Shown piece by piece: positions 31,601-39,634 of a stretch of DNA of 64,000 nucleotides. Below the pieces are notes generated by a model. It was not told the origin of the DNA, ran no database searches, and saw only the letters and a program-made list of their open reading frames with translations. The DNA lies in contig NZ_CP081943.1 of the NCBI RefSeq assembly GCF_020423045.1, positions 3,348,001-3,412,000 on the forward strand, given 5' to 3'. Each line of letters begins with the position of its first letter. The first letter of the stretch is position 1. A program made the translations under genes and the position numbers. The stretch is from Pseudomonas sp. MM213. GTDB taxonomy: Bacteria > Pseudomonadota > Gammaproteobacteria > Pseudomonadales > Pseudomonadaceae.

Positions 31601-31760
31601 TACGTTGACCGCATTCGTACCCGGTCGCACGGCCGAAGCCTTCAAGTTCACCTCGGCCCTGCCGGTGCAAGTGCTCAAGGGCATGGCACCGATTCTCACG
31701 CCGTATCTGCAACCGGGCACGCATACACAATGCCTGCCCGTGGAGGTCGCACGACGCTGA
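28629..31760 (+). CDS. large class A penicillin-binding protein
   Basis: A 1043-residue inner-membrane enzyme. One transmembrane helix (about 42-61) follows a proline/basic cytoplasmic tail. The glycosyltransferase (family 51) region, about 150-340, shows FIENRF with the likely catalytic Glu192 and GGSTLATQLEKY at 233-244. The transpeptidase shows the three active-site motifs: Ser523-x-x-Lys526 (GSTAKM), SIN at 629-631 and KTGTG from 952. Both peptidoglycan polymerisation and crosslinking are therefore possible. It is longer than PBP1a/1b (about 750-850) because SxN and KTG lie some 320 residues apart, with a helical insertion between. Expression context is unknown; it stands alone after a REPIN array. 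ATG at 28644 is an alternative start. Confidence 0.88.
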   Translation: MDQSTMGALWQTDTSKTVVPTERVDEAPIPEKPRRSRTKHGWKAFWLLVLIILIALGLAAAREMRTSKFQSREASKYAATLSYELKPGPSDSIRYPGAGPFDLRLGYSSLGEFLPRLIKRDYVVAAQTRFSQPLMDYTDKGFFVPYAEKIQAGLSITDCHAAPLYQYKYPQQLYSSFDAIPPVVVSSLLFIENRFLLDPRQPRANPAVDWPRFGMAAWSQVAKMLHMPGQSAGGSTLATQLEKYRHSPDGLTVSGGEKIRQMISASVRAYQAGPETLAARQNVVRDYLNSVPLSAVPGHGEVHGMAEGLRVWYGADFNKANERLASTDTDPKAMAEKGLALREMLSLMIAQRRPSHYLTKGRDELADLTDSHIRLLAQNFVIDAPFAAAALASKVTYRDWQTQPTIQPIETNKGISVARSRLGGLLNRPLYDLDRLDLSATSTLQGELQTQVTEYLKHLADPAFATQIGLMGERLLTPTSTTQVRYSFTLFELTPDGSRVRVQTDSTDQPFDINEGSKLELGSTAKMRVLTTYLQIIAELHDKYAEMTVPELKKVDVPDQDRLSRWAVDYLIENKDHNLSAMLSAALDRKYSASPGEAFFTGGGLHTFVNFRKEDNGRIPTLRDALRESINLPFIRLMRDLVRYTTYSGPNNSAALLGDDRDPRRQEYLAEFADREGTSFLLKFWKRYKNKDTQARLETFLDSMRPTPIRMAAVHRYLLPQASQESFNTFVRSHLSGAKLTEKLTDERLQRLYENYSPGIYDLPDQGFIAKVHPLELWLIGYLLNHPDAKWSEIVKASQFERQEVYSWLFKSKHKGARDGRIRTMLEIEAFLDIHARWQKVGYPFDHLVPSLATAIGSSGDRPAALAELIGTILNDGVRMPTLRIDSLHFAANTPYETKLINDPDVGKRVMPSEVATAMREALSHVVDAGTAKRVSGSFITPDGKPLAMGGKTGTGDNRIEAIGSGGRILSSKSINRTATFVFYIGDSHFGTLTAFVPGRTAEAFKFTSALPVQVLKGMAPILTPYLQPGTHTQCLPVEVARR

Positions 31761-31913
31761 AAAACGATGGTGGTAATTAATTATTTTCGGCATTGAAAAT
31801 TCCAATGCTTTGCCGGGAAGAACGCTATTCAAGCAGCGGGAATTCAGACTTTTACTTTGAACCTCGGGCGTTAGGCTGGTCACTCCACTTAATGCTCAAG
31901 GTTTATTGAAAGC

Positions 31914-33983
31914 ATGACTGACTTACACGGACGTATATCAGCGCTACAGCCACCCGTGGCCGACGACAATAAAGGTCACCATTACGCGTTCATCAAGAAC
32001 CGTATCCACCCCGTTTTCAAAGGCGCTTCAGTGCGACGGGCTCAAGAACTGAGCCTCATACAAACGGCGTCAGGGCGATGGATACAGAGCGCCAGAGATT
32101 TCGACCACACGCCGTTACAAGAAGCCAATCTTGACCTCTGGTCCGCGCAGAATGCAGTCGACCGGTTCATGGATGAAGTGCAGGACGTTTACACGTTCGC
32201 CGAACCGTTACTCACCGACGCACTGCAAAAAAAATTCAACGTCGATGTCGATGTCACCCGCACGTTCCTGCATCTGTACTTACCCAAAGCACGCCCGTGG
32301 TATGTCTTCGACGTCTCCGACGGTGTTTTTACCCGAACCGTCTCATTGCTGGACGCCGCCCTGCACAACTTCGCACGTCACGAAACCTGCGAACCGGACT
32401 CGGACTTCATCAGCCAACCCGATGCGCGCGGGCACTTCGACGTCCTGCCGATCAAACGCAAAATGTCCATTGCCCAGTTCCAGAGCCTCTGTCGCGAACT
32501 GGACATCGGCGCGCGCTACACGAAATACCTCGAAGAACAGTTGCTGCCCAGTGACGGCCTCGCCCAAGGTTTTTTGAAGTTAAAAATCGTCGAGAGCGAG
32601 AAAGCCGCGTTCAAAGCCGCCGCCCAATTGGCTGTTCTGAAGGGCGACATCGACGCCGAGGCCAGTGACCTGATCCTGAGCATGCTCGATGGCCAGCGCA
32701 ACCTCACCCGTAAAGGCCGGGTGATGCAATTTGCCGAACTGTCGATTCTCGACAGCCCGCTGAGCGCAATCGTGTTGATCACACCCAGGCCGGAACAACA
32801 CATCCGTGAGGTGACGCCGGTGATTGTTTACGTCCCCCAGGACCCTGAACACCCGCTGAAAGAGTACCCCTCGTCCGTCACGTTCATGAATGAACTGACG
32901 CGCCAGCTACGCGACAACAACGTCGTTTCATCCACCGGCATGACCTACCAACAATACTTCAGCCGGTTCGTCGATCAATCGGAGCGCGGGCATTTTTTCG
33001 GCGGGCTACAACAACGGTTGTTCGAGGTGAAATGGCATCAGAAAGCGCCGCTGGACCAGGGACCGAGCTGGCGGGAAGTACCGGTCGACAACCCCAATCT
33101 GCATTTCAAAGCCGCACCGATCCCCGGCGAACTCTGGGAATACCTCTTCCAGCAGAAGCTCAATAAGGTGCTGAACGACGCCCGACACATTGCCGTGTCC
33201 ACCGCCGATAGCGATAGCAATGCCCGATGGGCCTGGTGGGAAAACTTCAAGAAAATAGTCTCGGACATCTTCAACGTCGCGCTGATGGTCGTCACGCCGT
33301 TCGTTCCGGGGCTGGGTGAATTGATGATGGTCTACACGGCGTATCAGATGGCCAGTGACGTCATCGAAGGCATCGTCGATATGACCATGGGGCTGTGGAC
33401 CGAAGCTGCCGAACACATCATTGGCGTGGTGACCGACGTCATTCAGTTGGTGGCGTTCGCCGCCGGGGTGAAGATTGGCAACGTTGCGCGCCTGAAGCTT
33501 TCGCCGCTGATCGAAGGCATGAAACCGGTGAGTCTGCCCAATGGCGAGCCAAGACTGTGGCATCCCGATCTCAAGCCTTATGAGAGGCCGGATGTAAAAC
33601 TACCCGCTGAAGCCAAACCTGGCGCACTGGGACTTCATGCCCACGAAGGCCAGGACATTTTGCCGCTGGATGACAAACACTACGCCGTGCAAAAGGACCC
33701 ACAAACCGGCAACTACCGCGTCCAGCATCCGCACCGCGACAACGCCTATTTACCCGAGTTGAAACATAACGGCCAGGGCGCCTGGACCCACGAAGCCGAG
33801 AACCCGCGAACGTGGCAACGCCCGACGTTGATGCGTCGCCTCGGCCATTCCGTGGACGGCTTCAGCGACGCAGAACTGGACAATATGCGCATCGCCAGCG
33901 GCATCGACGACGCTGCGCTGCGCCGGATGTACGTCGACAACACGGCCCCGCCCCCCTGCTGGACGACAGCCTCACACGCTTGA
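31914..33983 (+). CDS. N-terminal part of a DUF6543/LRR/NEL effector-like protein (frameshifted)
   Basis: First 680 or so residues of a protein whose frame breaks at the C6 tract 33951-33956. This part matches the DUF6543 'dermonecrotic toxin' N-terminal type seen in large Pseudomonas proteins: a helical region, then hydrophobic segments at about residues 455-530 (IFNVALMVVTPFVPGLGELM onward) that may insert in membrane. After the C tract this frame yields only WTTASHA before stop. No signal peptide is visible, and no type III or VI secretion genes occur in the window, so the export route is unknown. One extra C would join it to 33956-36994 as a single protein of about 1693 residues. Confidence 0.82.
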   Translation: MTDLHGRISALQPPVADDNKGHHYAFIKNRIHPVFKGASVRRAQELSLIQTASGRWIQSARDFDHTPLQEANLDLWSAQNAVDRFMDEVQDVYTFAEPLLTDALQKKFNVDVDVTRTFLHLYLPKARPWYVFDVSDGVFTRTVSLLDAALHNFARHETCEPDSDFISQPDARGHFDVLPIKRKMSIAQFQSLCRELDIGARYTKYLEEQLLPSDGLAQGFLKLKIVESEKAAFKAAAQLAVLKGDIDAEASDLILSMLDGQRNLTRKGRVMQFAELSILDSPLSAIVLITPRPEQHIREVTPVIVYVPQDPEHPLKEYPSSVTFMNELTRQLRDNNVVSSTGMTYQQYFSRFVDQSERGHFFGGLQQRLFEVKWHQKAPLDQGPSWREVPVDNPNLHFKAAPIPGELWEYLFQQKLNKVLNDARHIAVSTADSDSNARWAWWENFKKIVSDIFNVALMVVTPFVPGLGELMMVYTAYQMASDVIEGIVDMTMGLWTEAAEHIIGVVTDVIQLVAFAAGVKIGNVARLKLSPLIEGMKPVSLPNGEPRLWHPDLKPYERPDVKLPAEAKPGALGLHAHEGQDILPLDDKHYAVQKDPQTGNYRVQHPHRDNAYLPELKHNGQGAWTHEAENPRTWQRPTLMRRLGHSVDGFSDAELDNMRIASGIDDAALRRMYVDNTAPPPCWTTASHA

Positions 33984-36900
33984 AAATCCAGCGCCAGACC
34001 CGCGAGGCCATTGAACGGATTCGAACCGGTCAACCTCTGGACCCTGCCTCCTGGTGGTTTGAACCCCTGGCGACTTACCTGGACGGCTGGCCTGTGGATA
34101 AAGCCCTGAAGGTTTACGAAGACGCCGACATGACGGGGCGCTTTCGCCAGTACGGCAATCCCGAGGTGAGCGAGGCGCAGACGCTTTCCACCAGCCAGTC
34201 GCAGCTCATGAGCGAGCAGTTTGCGCCGAGGCTTGTCGAGTTCCTCGGCGAAGAAGAGCTGCAAGCGATGCTCGGTCGGTCAACCGCCAAAAGTGAACAG
34301 GTACAAGCCCTGCGCAATCGACTGGCGGACGAAGCCAATCGACTGAACGCAGACATCGTCAATCAGCTTTACCAAGGTGCGGAAGCGTCCGACGACCCAC
34401 AGGTCCGACTCATTCGCCAGACATTCCCCGAGCTGCCGACCCGCGCGGCACAGACGCTGCTGAACAGTTCCGACGCGGCCGACCTCATGCGCATGAATCA
34501 GGAGCAACGCCTGCCGTTGAACCTCAAGAGCCGCGCCCGTGAAGCCGCCTTCGAAGCCCGAACCAACCATGCGTATGAGGGGTTTCATGACGGCGCGCAG
34601 TGGGTGGCGCAAACCGAAAGCCTGGTGCTGAATGCACTGAGGATTCATACCGACACCTTCGCGCAACTGCGTATCGAGGTGCGTGAAGGCAACGATGCCG
34701 GACCACTGCGCGGCAGCGTGGGGGCACACGATGCGGCGACGGTGCGGGTGCTGGTCAAGGATGAGGCCAACCGGTTCGAAGTCTGGGACGCCGACAATCA
34801 CAAACTGCACGACGCCGCTGATTTTTTCGAAGCCGTGCTCACGGCGTTGCCGAAAAACAAACAGGCGCAGTTGGGCTATCGGCCAGGCCAAGGGGCGTTT
34901 TTCAAGCAATGGGTCATGGCCAAGACCGAGACCCCGGCCGAACGCCGCACCGCGCTCGCCGCACCACCGATCCGCCCGATGGCGAACCACGAAGACATGA
35001 TGTTGCTCCGCGGCCCCGGCTTCTCCACCACCGCCGCCACGCTCACCGACCGGGTGCAGGATTTGTACCCGCACTTCAACGAACGAGAGGTCGACACCTT
35101 CGTTCGATCCCTGGGTTCGCAAGAGCAAGGGCATCAGACACTGACGAGGCTTGACCGAGAGCGGTATGACCTGCGCAAGTTGCTCAACCGGTGGCAATAT
35201 CAGCAACCCGATACGTGGGGGGCCGACCGACAGGGGTTCGTGCGCGGTGGCGGGCTGCACATTGCCGAGCGGCTTATCGATTGTTTCTCAAGAAAACCCA
35301 CCGTGTTCGGTGAGCGCAGCACCATGGTCGACGGCGGTTATGCGCTGGACCTGTCGGTAGAGTTCGATGTGCCCGACCTCGAGCGCTGGTGGAAGGAACT
35401 GCCGCCGGATATCAAACACTACGTCGATCAGATCAGCACGCTGAATTTGGACCGCTCGAACGTCTCCGAAAACGCCTCTGGCCTGTTGGGCGACTTCCCT
35501 CATCTGCGGCAACTGAGCGCCCGCAGTTGCGGGTTGACGCGACTCCCCGCCACCATCGGCAAGATGCATTACCTGCGAACGTTGCGGCTGATGAACAATG
35601 ACATCACGTTAACGCCATCGGCCGTCGAGCAACTGCGAAACCTGACCCACCTGGAAACGATCAGGCTCGATGACAATAAGCAACTGGGCATGCTTCCGAA
35701 CGTCGGGCGCATGCCCAAACTGAGAATCCTGAGTTTGAGCAACACAGGGGCAACCACCTGGCCCGATGGGCTGTTCGGGCCCTTCAGCAAACGTCGACCG
35801 CGGGGCTTCTTTCTGGATTTGCAGGAGAACCCGATCAGCGTCATTCCAACTGTCGTGCCTGGCTCGGAGGAGGCCTTCCTCGTGGCGCGGACCCGCTTGT
35901 TTCCAAAGAGTCTTTCGCAGGAAAACCTGATCACGTTCAAAGCCTATCGACGTTCGGTCGGCTTCGCACCCGACCAGATCTATGCCGAGGCTGCCGCTGA
36001 CGCGATGCACCAATGGCCGACGAAGGATGACTCTGTGTGGTGGAGTGCCGAGGTCGGGGGGCTGGGCACTTTCCGCGAGGACGCCTGGCACGATTTGATG
36101 ACCGAACCTGGCTCCGAAGATTTTTTTGCCTTGATCGAGAAACAGACACGCTCCGCCGATTACCGGGCCGGCGGTGAACTGCGCCAACAGCTCAGCAGTC
36201 GGGTCTGGCGCATGGTCGAAGCCATTGACCTGGACACTCCGTTACGCAACGAACTGTTCGAAATGGCCAAGGCGCCCACCACCTGCGCCGATGCCGGGGC
36301 GCAGGTGTTCAACCACATGGGCATCAAGGTGCTCGCCTCCGAAGCCTATGCCTTGTCGACGTCCAACGCCGTCCTTGAAAACAGACTGGTGAACCTGGCA
36401 AAAGGCGCCGCTCGCCTCGCACGCGTGGATGACATTGCCCGTGCCGATTTCGGCGGCCGTGAGGGCACTCCCGATGAGGTGGAGGTTTACCTCGCCTACG
36501 AAACCGGCCTGGCTCAACGCCTCGGTTTGCCGTGGCAATCGGAGTCGATGCTGCATCGTCCCTTGGCCGGCGTGAGCGCCAAAACCCTCGACACCGCCTT
36601 CGATACGGTGATGGCGATGGAGGCAGGCGATGGCTTGATAAACGATATGATCGACCAGCCGTTCTGGGAGAAATACTTGCAGGACACTTACCCGAACGAA
36701 TTCCGGCGCAATAGCCGACTGTTCGACGCCAAGAGCGACCTGATGGGTGAGTTACGTGAAGTACAACATACCTGGGCCAACTCGAAAGGCCTGGAGATTG
36801 CACTGCGACGCGCCCTCAAACTGCGCCTGCAAGACCTCGCCCGGCGACTGAATGTCGATGACCGTGTGGTACTCATCGATGAAGACATGTCCGATGAGGT

Positions 36901-36994
36901 CTACAGCGGATTGCTTGACGACATGGGCTACGAAAGAAAAGAGCTGAGCAGACAACTGACCCGCGCAGCGCTACAAAGAGCTGCAGAGCAATAA
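33956..36994 (+). CDS. C-terminal part: LRR and NEL-type E3 ubiquitin ligase domain (frameshifted)
   Basis: Continuation of the preceding gene in the next frame. It could be read separately from a GTG at 33812, but its first 48 residues would then be out-of-frame sequence. The middle (about 35430-35800) holds leucine-rich repeats (LTRLPATIGKMHYLRTLRLM, LPNVGRMPKLRILSLSNTG). The last third has the NEL signature: PTTCADAGAQVFNHMGIKVL, where the Cys at 36284-36286 in a Cys-x-Asp motif corresponds to the catalytic Cys of IpaH/SspH ligases. Such enzymes transfer ubiquitin to host proteins, so the target would be a eukaryotic cell. Whether the split gene makes active product is unknown. Confidence 0.82.
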   Translation: MLDDSLTRLKIQRQTREAIERIRTGQPLDPASWWFEPLATYLDGWPVDKALKVYEDADMTGRFRQYGNPEVSEAQTLSTSQSQLMSEQFAPRLVEFLGEEELQAMLGRSTAKSEQVQALRNRLADEANRLNADIVNQLYQGAEASDDPQVRLIRQTFPELPTRAAQTLLNSSDAADLMRMNQEQRLPLNLKSRAREAAFEARTNHAYEGFHDGAQWVAQTESLVLNALRIHTDTFAQLRIEVREGNDAGPLRGSVGAHDAATVRVLVKDEANRFEVWDADNHKLHDAADFFEAVLTALPKNKQAQLGYRPGQGAFFKQWVMAKTETPAERRTALAAPPIRPMANHEDMMLLRGPGFSTTAATLTDRVQDLYPHFNEREVDTFVRSLGSQEQGHQTLTRLDRERYDLRKLLNRWQYQQPDTWGADRQGFVRGGGLHIAERLIDCFSRKPTVFGERSTMVDGGYALDLSVEFDVPDLERWWKELPPDIKHYVDQISTLNLDRSNVSENASGLLGDFPHLRQLSARSCGLTRLPATIGKMHYLRTLRLMNNDITLTPSAVEQLRNLTHLETIRLDDNKQLGMLPNVGRMPKLRILSLSNTGATTWPDGLFGPFSKRRPRGFFLDLQENPISVIPTVVPGSEEAFLVARTRLFPKSLSQENLITFKAYRRSVGFAPDQIYAEAAADAMHQWPTKDDSVWWSAEVGGLGTFREDAWHDLMTEPGSEDFFALIEKQTRSADYRAGGELRQQLSSRVWRMVEAIDLDTPLRNELFEMAKAPTTCADAGAQVFNHMGIKVLASEAYALSTSNAVLENRLVNLAKGAARLARVDDIARADFGGREGTPDEVEVYLAYETGLAQRLGLPWQSESMLHRPLAGVSAKTLDTAFDTVMAMEAGDGLINDMIDQPFWEKYLQDTYPNEFRRNSRLFDAKSDLMGELREVQHTWANSKGLEIALRRALKLRLQDLARRLNVDDRVVLIDEDMSDEVYSGLLDDMGYERKELSRQLTRAALQRAAEQ

Positions 36995-37000
36995 CCGGGA

Positions 37001-37032
37001 AACCCTGATGCATCGGGTGATGCATCAGGGTT
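37001..37032. terminator. 14-bp perfect hairpin between converging genes
   Basis: AACCCTGATGCATC / GATGCATCAGGGTT with loop GGGT, seven bases after the effector-like gene stop and seven before the adhesin stop on the other strand. There is no T-run on either side, so termination is probable but not proven. Confidence 0.65.
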
Positions 37033-37038
37033 CAAGCC

Positions 37039-38271
37039 TTAACCCACTTCGGAATCCCAGATCACCGTGACAAGGCCGGAGTAGGATCGGGCGACACCGG
37101 GTTTGAGCATTTCGCCGACTTCGTCTTGGGCAATCTCGAAGTGCAACGCTCCCGGCTTGCGATCGACATAAAAGCGTGGCTGGAACAACTCGGTGCCACT
37201 ACCGTCGCGCCGCAACGGCCGGCGATTGACCGGTTGCGCGGCGGCATCTACCAGGCCACTGGGCAGGGTCACGCTGACGTCGAGCGGCACGGTATGTCCT
37301 GAAACCGGGTCGCGCACTGAACAGCGATTGCCATCCAGGCTGTACTGGCAGTCGAGGTTCATCTTGAAACGGCTCGACGAAGACACATTGAACGTCTGAT
37401 CCCGGAACAGCCGTGTGGGCTTGCGTCCCTGCGTCAGCCAGGCCTGCCAGCCGCCCTGCGGGACCAGTTCGACGCGATTGCCGCCGGGGGGAATCTCCAC
37501 TTTGAGCGCATGTTCGACACTTAGTGTGAAATTAAGGCTTATCAAATCGTCATCAGGCAACACGATATCGCCCATATCAAAATCGCCAAGTGGACCCACG
37601 ACGTAATTCAGAATGCCCTTGTAAGTCCCCGACGACATCTGCAAGGGATTAGGTGTCGCTAGCTCGTATGAAAAGCTCATATTTTCGTAGGCAAAACCAT
37701 AGTCTTGCGTTATCGGCAACTGGGCTTGCTTCGAACAAACACCTCCATCCGCCGGGATCCTCCAGAAAAAAGCGAAATAATTGGCGTTGCCGTAGCTCGT
37801 TCCGCCCCTGACACAGGGTGGCGACGGCCATCCCCAGTGGGCGATCCAGGTGCTGGCGTGAAGAGGTGTCTTGATCGTATAGGCTGCCCCGATTCCGCTG
37901 AATCGCATTTTGACCGTTGCAGACTCGCCCGTTTGATCATGAATGACCGTCGCTTCCTTCCATGAAGACGGAAGCCGAAACATAGGCCCCTGACGTTCTT
38001 CGTGCAAAGCCTGAATGGGAGCGATAGCCCTGAACCGGATCGGCACCCCGATACTGAAAACACCAGGCTCACAGTACGTTGGGTGCTCCTTGCAATGACC
38101 GCCTTGCGGTGTGGTGTTCTGGAAAGCGTTGCGCATGGGGTTCGCCGGATCAGGTCGAAACACGGCACTCATTTCCAGGGTGACTGCGAAAGCCGAACCC
38201 GTAGCCCCAAAAACCACGCTCACCAGGACAAGCAAGATTAACGATCGCAACCGTTTGGATGACTTCATCAT
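37039..38271 (-). CDS. CS1-type fimbrial tip adhesin
   Basis: A 410-residue exported protein, with a signal peptide of about 29 residues ending GSAFA. It is the last gene of a fimbrial operon and by size and position corresponds to the tip adhesin (CfaE/CooD role) of alternate chaperone-usher pili. Several Cys pairs (HCKEHPTYCEPG, LDCQYSLDGNRC) suggest disulphides, and the C-terminal third resembles a pilin-like domain. Receptor unknown. ATG at 38271 is chosen since the signal peptide begins there. Confidence 0.8.
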   Translation of the reverse strand: MMKSSKRLRSLILLVLVSVVFGATGSAFAVTLEMSAVFRPDPANPMRNAFQNTTPQGGHCKEHPTYCEPGVFSIGVPIRFRAIAPIQALHEERQGPMFRLPSSWKEATVIHDQTGESATVKMRFSGIGAAYTIKTPLHASTWIAHWGWPSPPCVRGGTSYGNANYFAFFWRIPADGGVCSKQAQLPITQDYGFAYENMSFSYELATPNPLQMSSGTYKGILNYVVGPLGDFDMGDIVLPDDDLISLNFTLSVEHALKVEIPPGGNRVELVPQGGWQAWLTQGRKPTRLFRDQTFNVSSSSRFKMNLDCQYSLDGNRCSVRDPVSGHTVPLDVSVTLPSGLVDAAAQPVNRRPLRRDGSGTELFQPRFYVDRKPGALHFEIAQDEVGEMLKPGVARSYSGLVTVIWDSEVG

Positions 38272-38357
38272 TACAAACTCCACCGCCCTATTAGCACCAC
38301 GCCAGCACTTTCCCGGCATAAACAAACGAAAACATCTGCTGCGACAAAATCAAACAT

Positions 38358-38855
38358 CTATGCCCCCGGCAACACTGCGTTGAAAAGCAAATTGACGCTG
38401 CCGAAATAACTGCCCGGTTTATAAATCCCATCGACAGGCGGCACCGGCGCGATCTCCAGCAACACACGTTTACCCGGCGCGGCCTCGCTCATCGACACCA
38501 CCTCGCTACTCTCCAGCTCACTCAATAACTTGCCGTTGAACAGCACACGCAAACCAATGTCATGGGCCGGCGTCCCGTTGGACAGGTAAGGCCGGCCCTC
38601 AAGCCGGGCTTCGATGGAGCCGGCTTCATTCTTCACATCGAAATACTTGCGCAAGCCGCCCAGGGTCGAGGTCGCCAGATTCCACGGCAATTGCTGTTCG
38701 CGATGAATCCAGCCTGAGTCTGCGGGAATGACATAGAACGCCTGGCTTGGAATCGTCACGAACACGTCGAAGTGGTGCACTTCGCGGGCAGCAAACGCTG
38801 AATGGCAGGCCACTGCCGACACCATCAGAACCATCAGTTTTTTGAACATGGTCAT
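38358..38855 (-). CDS. CS1-type fimbrial subunit, minor
   Basis: A 165-residue exported pilin with signal peptide (cleavage near SAFAA) and strand pattern like the major subunit of this operon: an early F(D)VFVTIPSQAFYVIPAD strand corresponds to INITAEIPSKVFHAQPVD there. Its start overlaps the chaperone stop by one base (TGATG), so the two are translationally coupled. Probably an adaptor or minor shaft subunit. Confidence 0.85.
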   Translation of the reverse strand: MTMFKKLMVLMVSAVACHSAFAAREVHHFDVFVTIPSQAFYVIPADSGWIHREQQLPWNLATSTLGGLRKYFDVKNEAGSIEARLEGRPYLSNGTPAHDIGLRVLFNGKLLSELESSEVVSMSEAAPGKRVLLEIAPVPPVDGIYKPGSYFGSVNLLFNAVLPGA

Positions 38856-39601
38856 CAGCCCTTCACATCGAGCTTCTTGCTGCTCTCGCCTTCAACCAGT
38901 GTGAAGCGGTATTCGCGACCGGCCTGTTTCTCGAACTGAAAACTGCGGCCCGCGAGGATGTGATGCTTGGTGGTCGGCATACAGTCCTGCTCGTTCTTGA
39001 CCGCGCAATCCTTGAACTCATCGATCACCACCACGGTGTTGCCGTCGTTGCGAATGCGGTAATCCGTCGCGCTGTTCTCGATCACGCTGGCGTAACGCGT
39101 GTCCTTGGGCCGGACGAAAAACACCGCGCCATACCCGGCCAGCACCGTGACGCCAGCGGAGAGGGTTTTCTTGTATTCCTCACGCTCTTCGCCGGAGACT
39201 GCGAACTCGTCTTCCTTCTCGGGCACCACCGGCACGAAACGCACGCGGAAATAGCGCTCGCGGTCACGCTCGCCCATGTACAGCAACCGCGTACCTTGCA
39301 TGCCACTGGCAGGCACGATCAGCCGCGCCGGGCTGGCCATCAAGCCGTCCCGGGCGCTGCCGTCGGCACTGGATTTGAGCGGCACTTCCTGCGACTTGCC
39401 GTCGGCGTCGTAAAGGATTTCCAGGATGTTGACCTTGACGAACGCAGTGCTGTCGCCGCCATTGAAGACGCGCTTCAAATAGGTACTTTTATCGCCGTCC
39501 AGGTAATCGTAAACCGTGCCGATATTGATGCTCGGCCCGGCGTGTGCCGTCTGCGTGAACAAACAAAAACCAATCAGTGCCAACCGACGTTTCATCGTCA
39601 T
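38855..39601 (-). CDS. fimbrial periplasmic chaperone, CS1/alternate type
   Basis: A 248-residue protein with a signal peptide (residues 1-21, ending AHA). It would cap pilin subunits by donor-strand complementation in the periplasm. Typical features are the N-terminal immunoglobulin-like strands, the motif ASPARLIVPASGMQGTRLLYMG with basic residues for binding subunit C-termini, and a second domain ending in FTLVEG. Lies between usher and minor pilin. Confidence 0.85.
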   Translation of the reverse strand: MTMKRRLALIGFCLFTQTAHAGPSINIGTVYDYLDGDKSTYLKRVFNGGDSTAFVKVNILEILYDADGKSQEVPLKSSADGSARDGLMASPARLIVPASGMQGTRLLYMGERDRERYFRVRFVPVVPEKEDEFAVSGEEREEYKKTLSAGVTVLAGYGAVFFVRPKDTRYASVIENSATDYRIRNDGNTVVVIDEFKDCAVKNEQDCMPTTKHHILAGRSFQFEKQAGREYRFTLVEGESSKKLDVKG

Positions 39602-39634
39602 TTACCTCGTAGATAAAGTGCGTATTGCCGGGCA

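Noticed and set aside
33812..33955. separate start (GTG 33812) for the second effector fragment
   Set aside because: The first 48 residues in this frame are antisense-like, Arg-rich sequence overlapping real coding in the other frame; the domain sequence begins only after the C tract.
33940..33970. programmed ribosomal frameshifting in the effector-like gene
   Set aside because: The C6 run could slip, but there is no clear downstream structure or Shine-Dalgarno stimulator, and split at a homopolymer is better explained by mutation, phase variation or read error.
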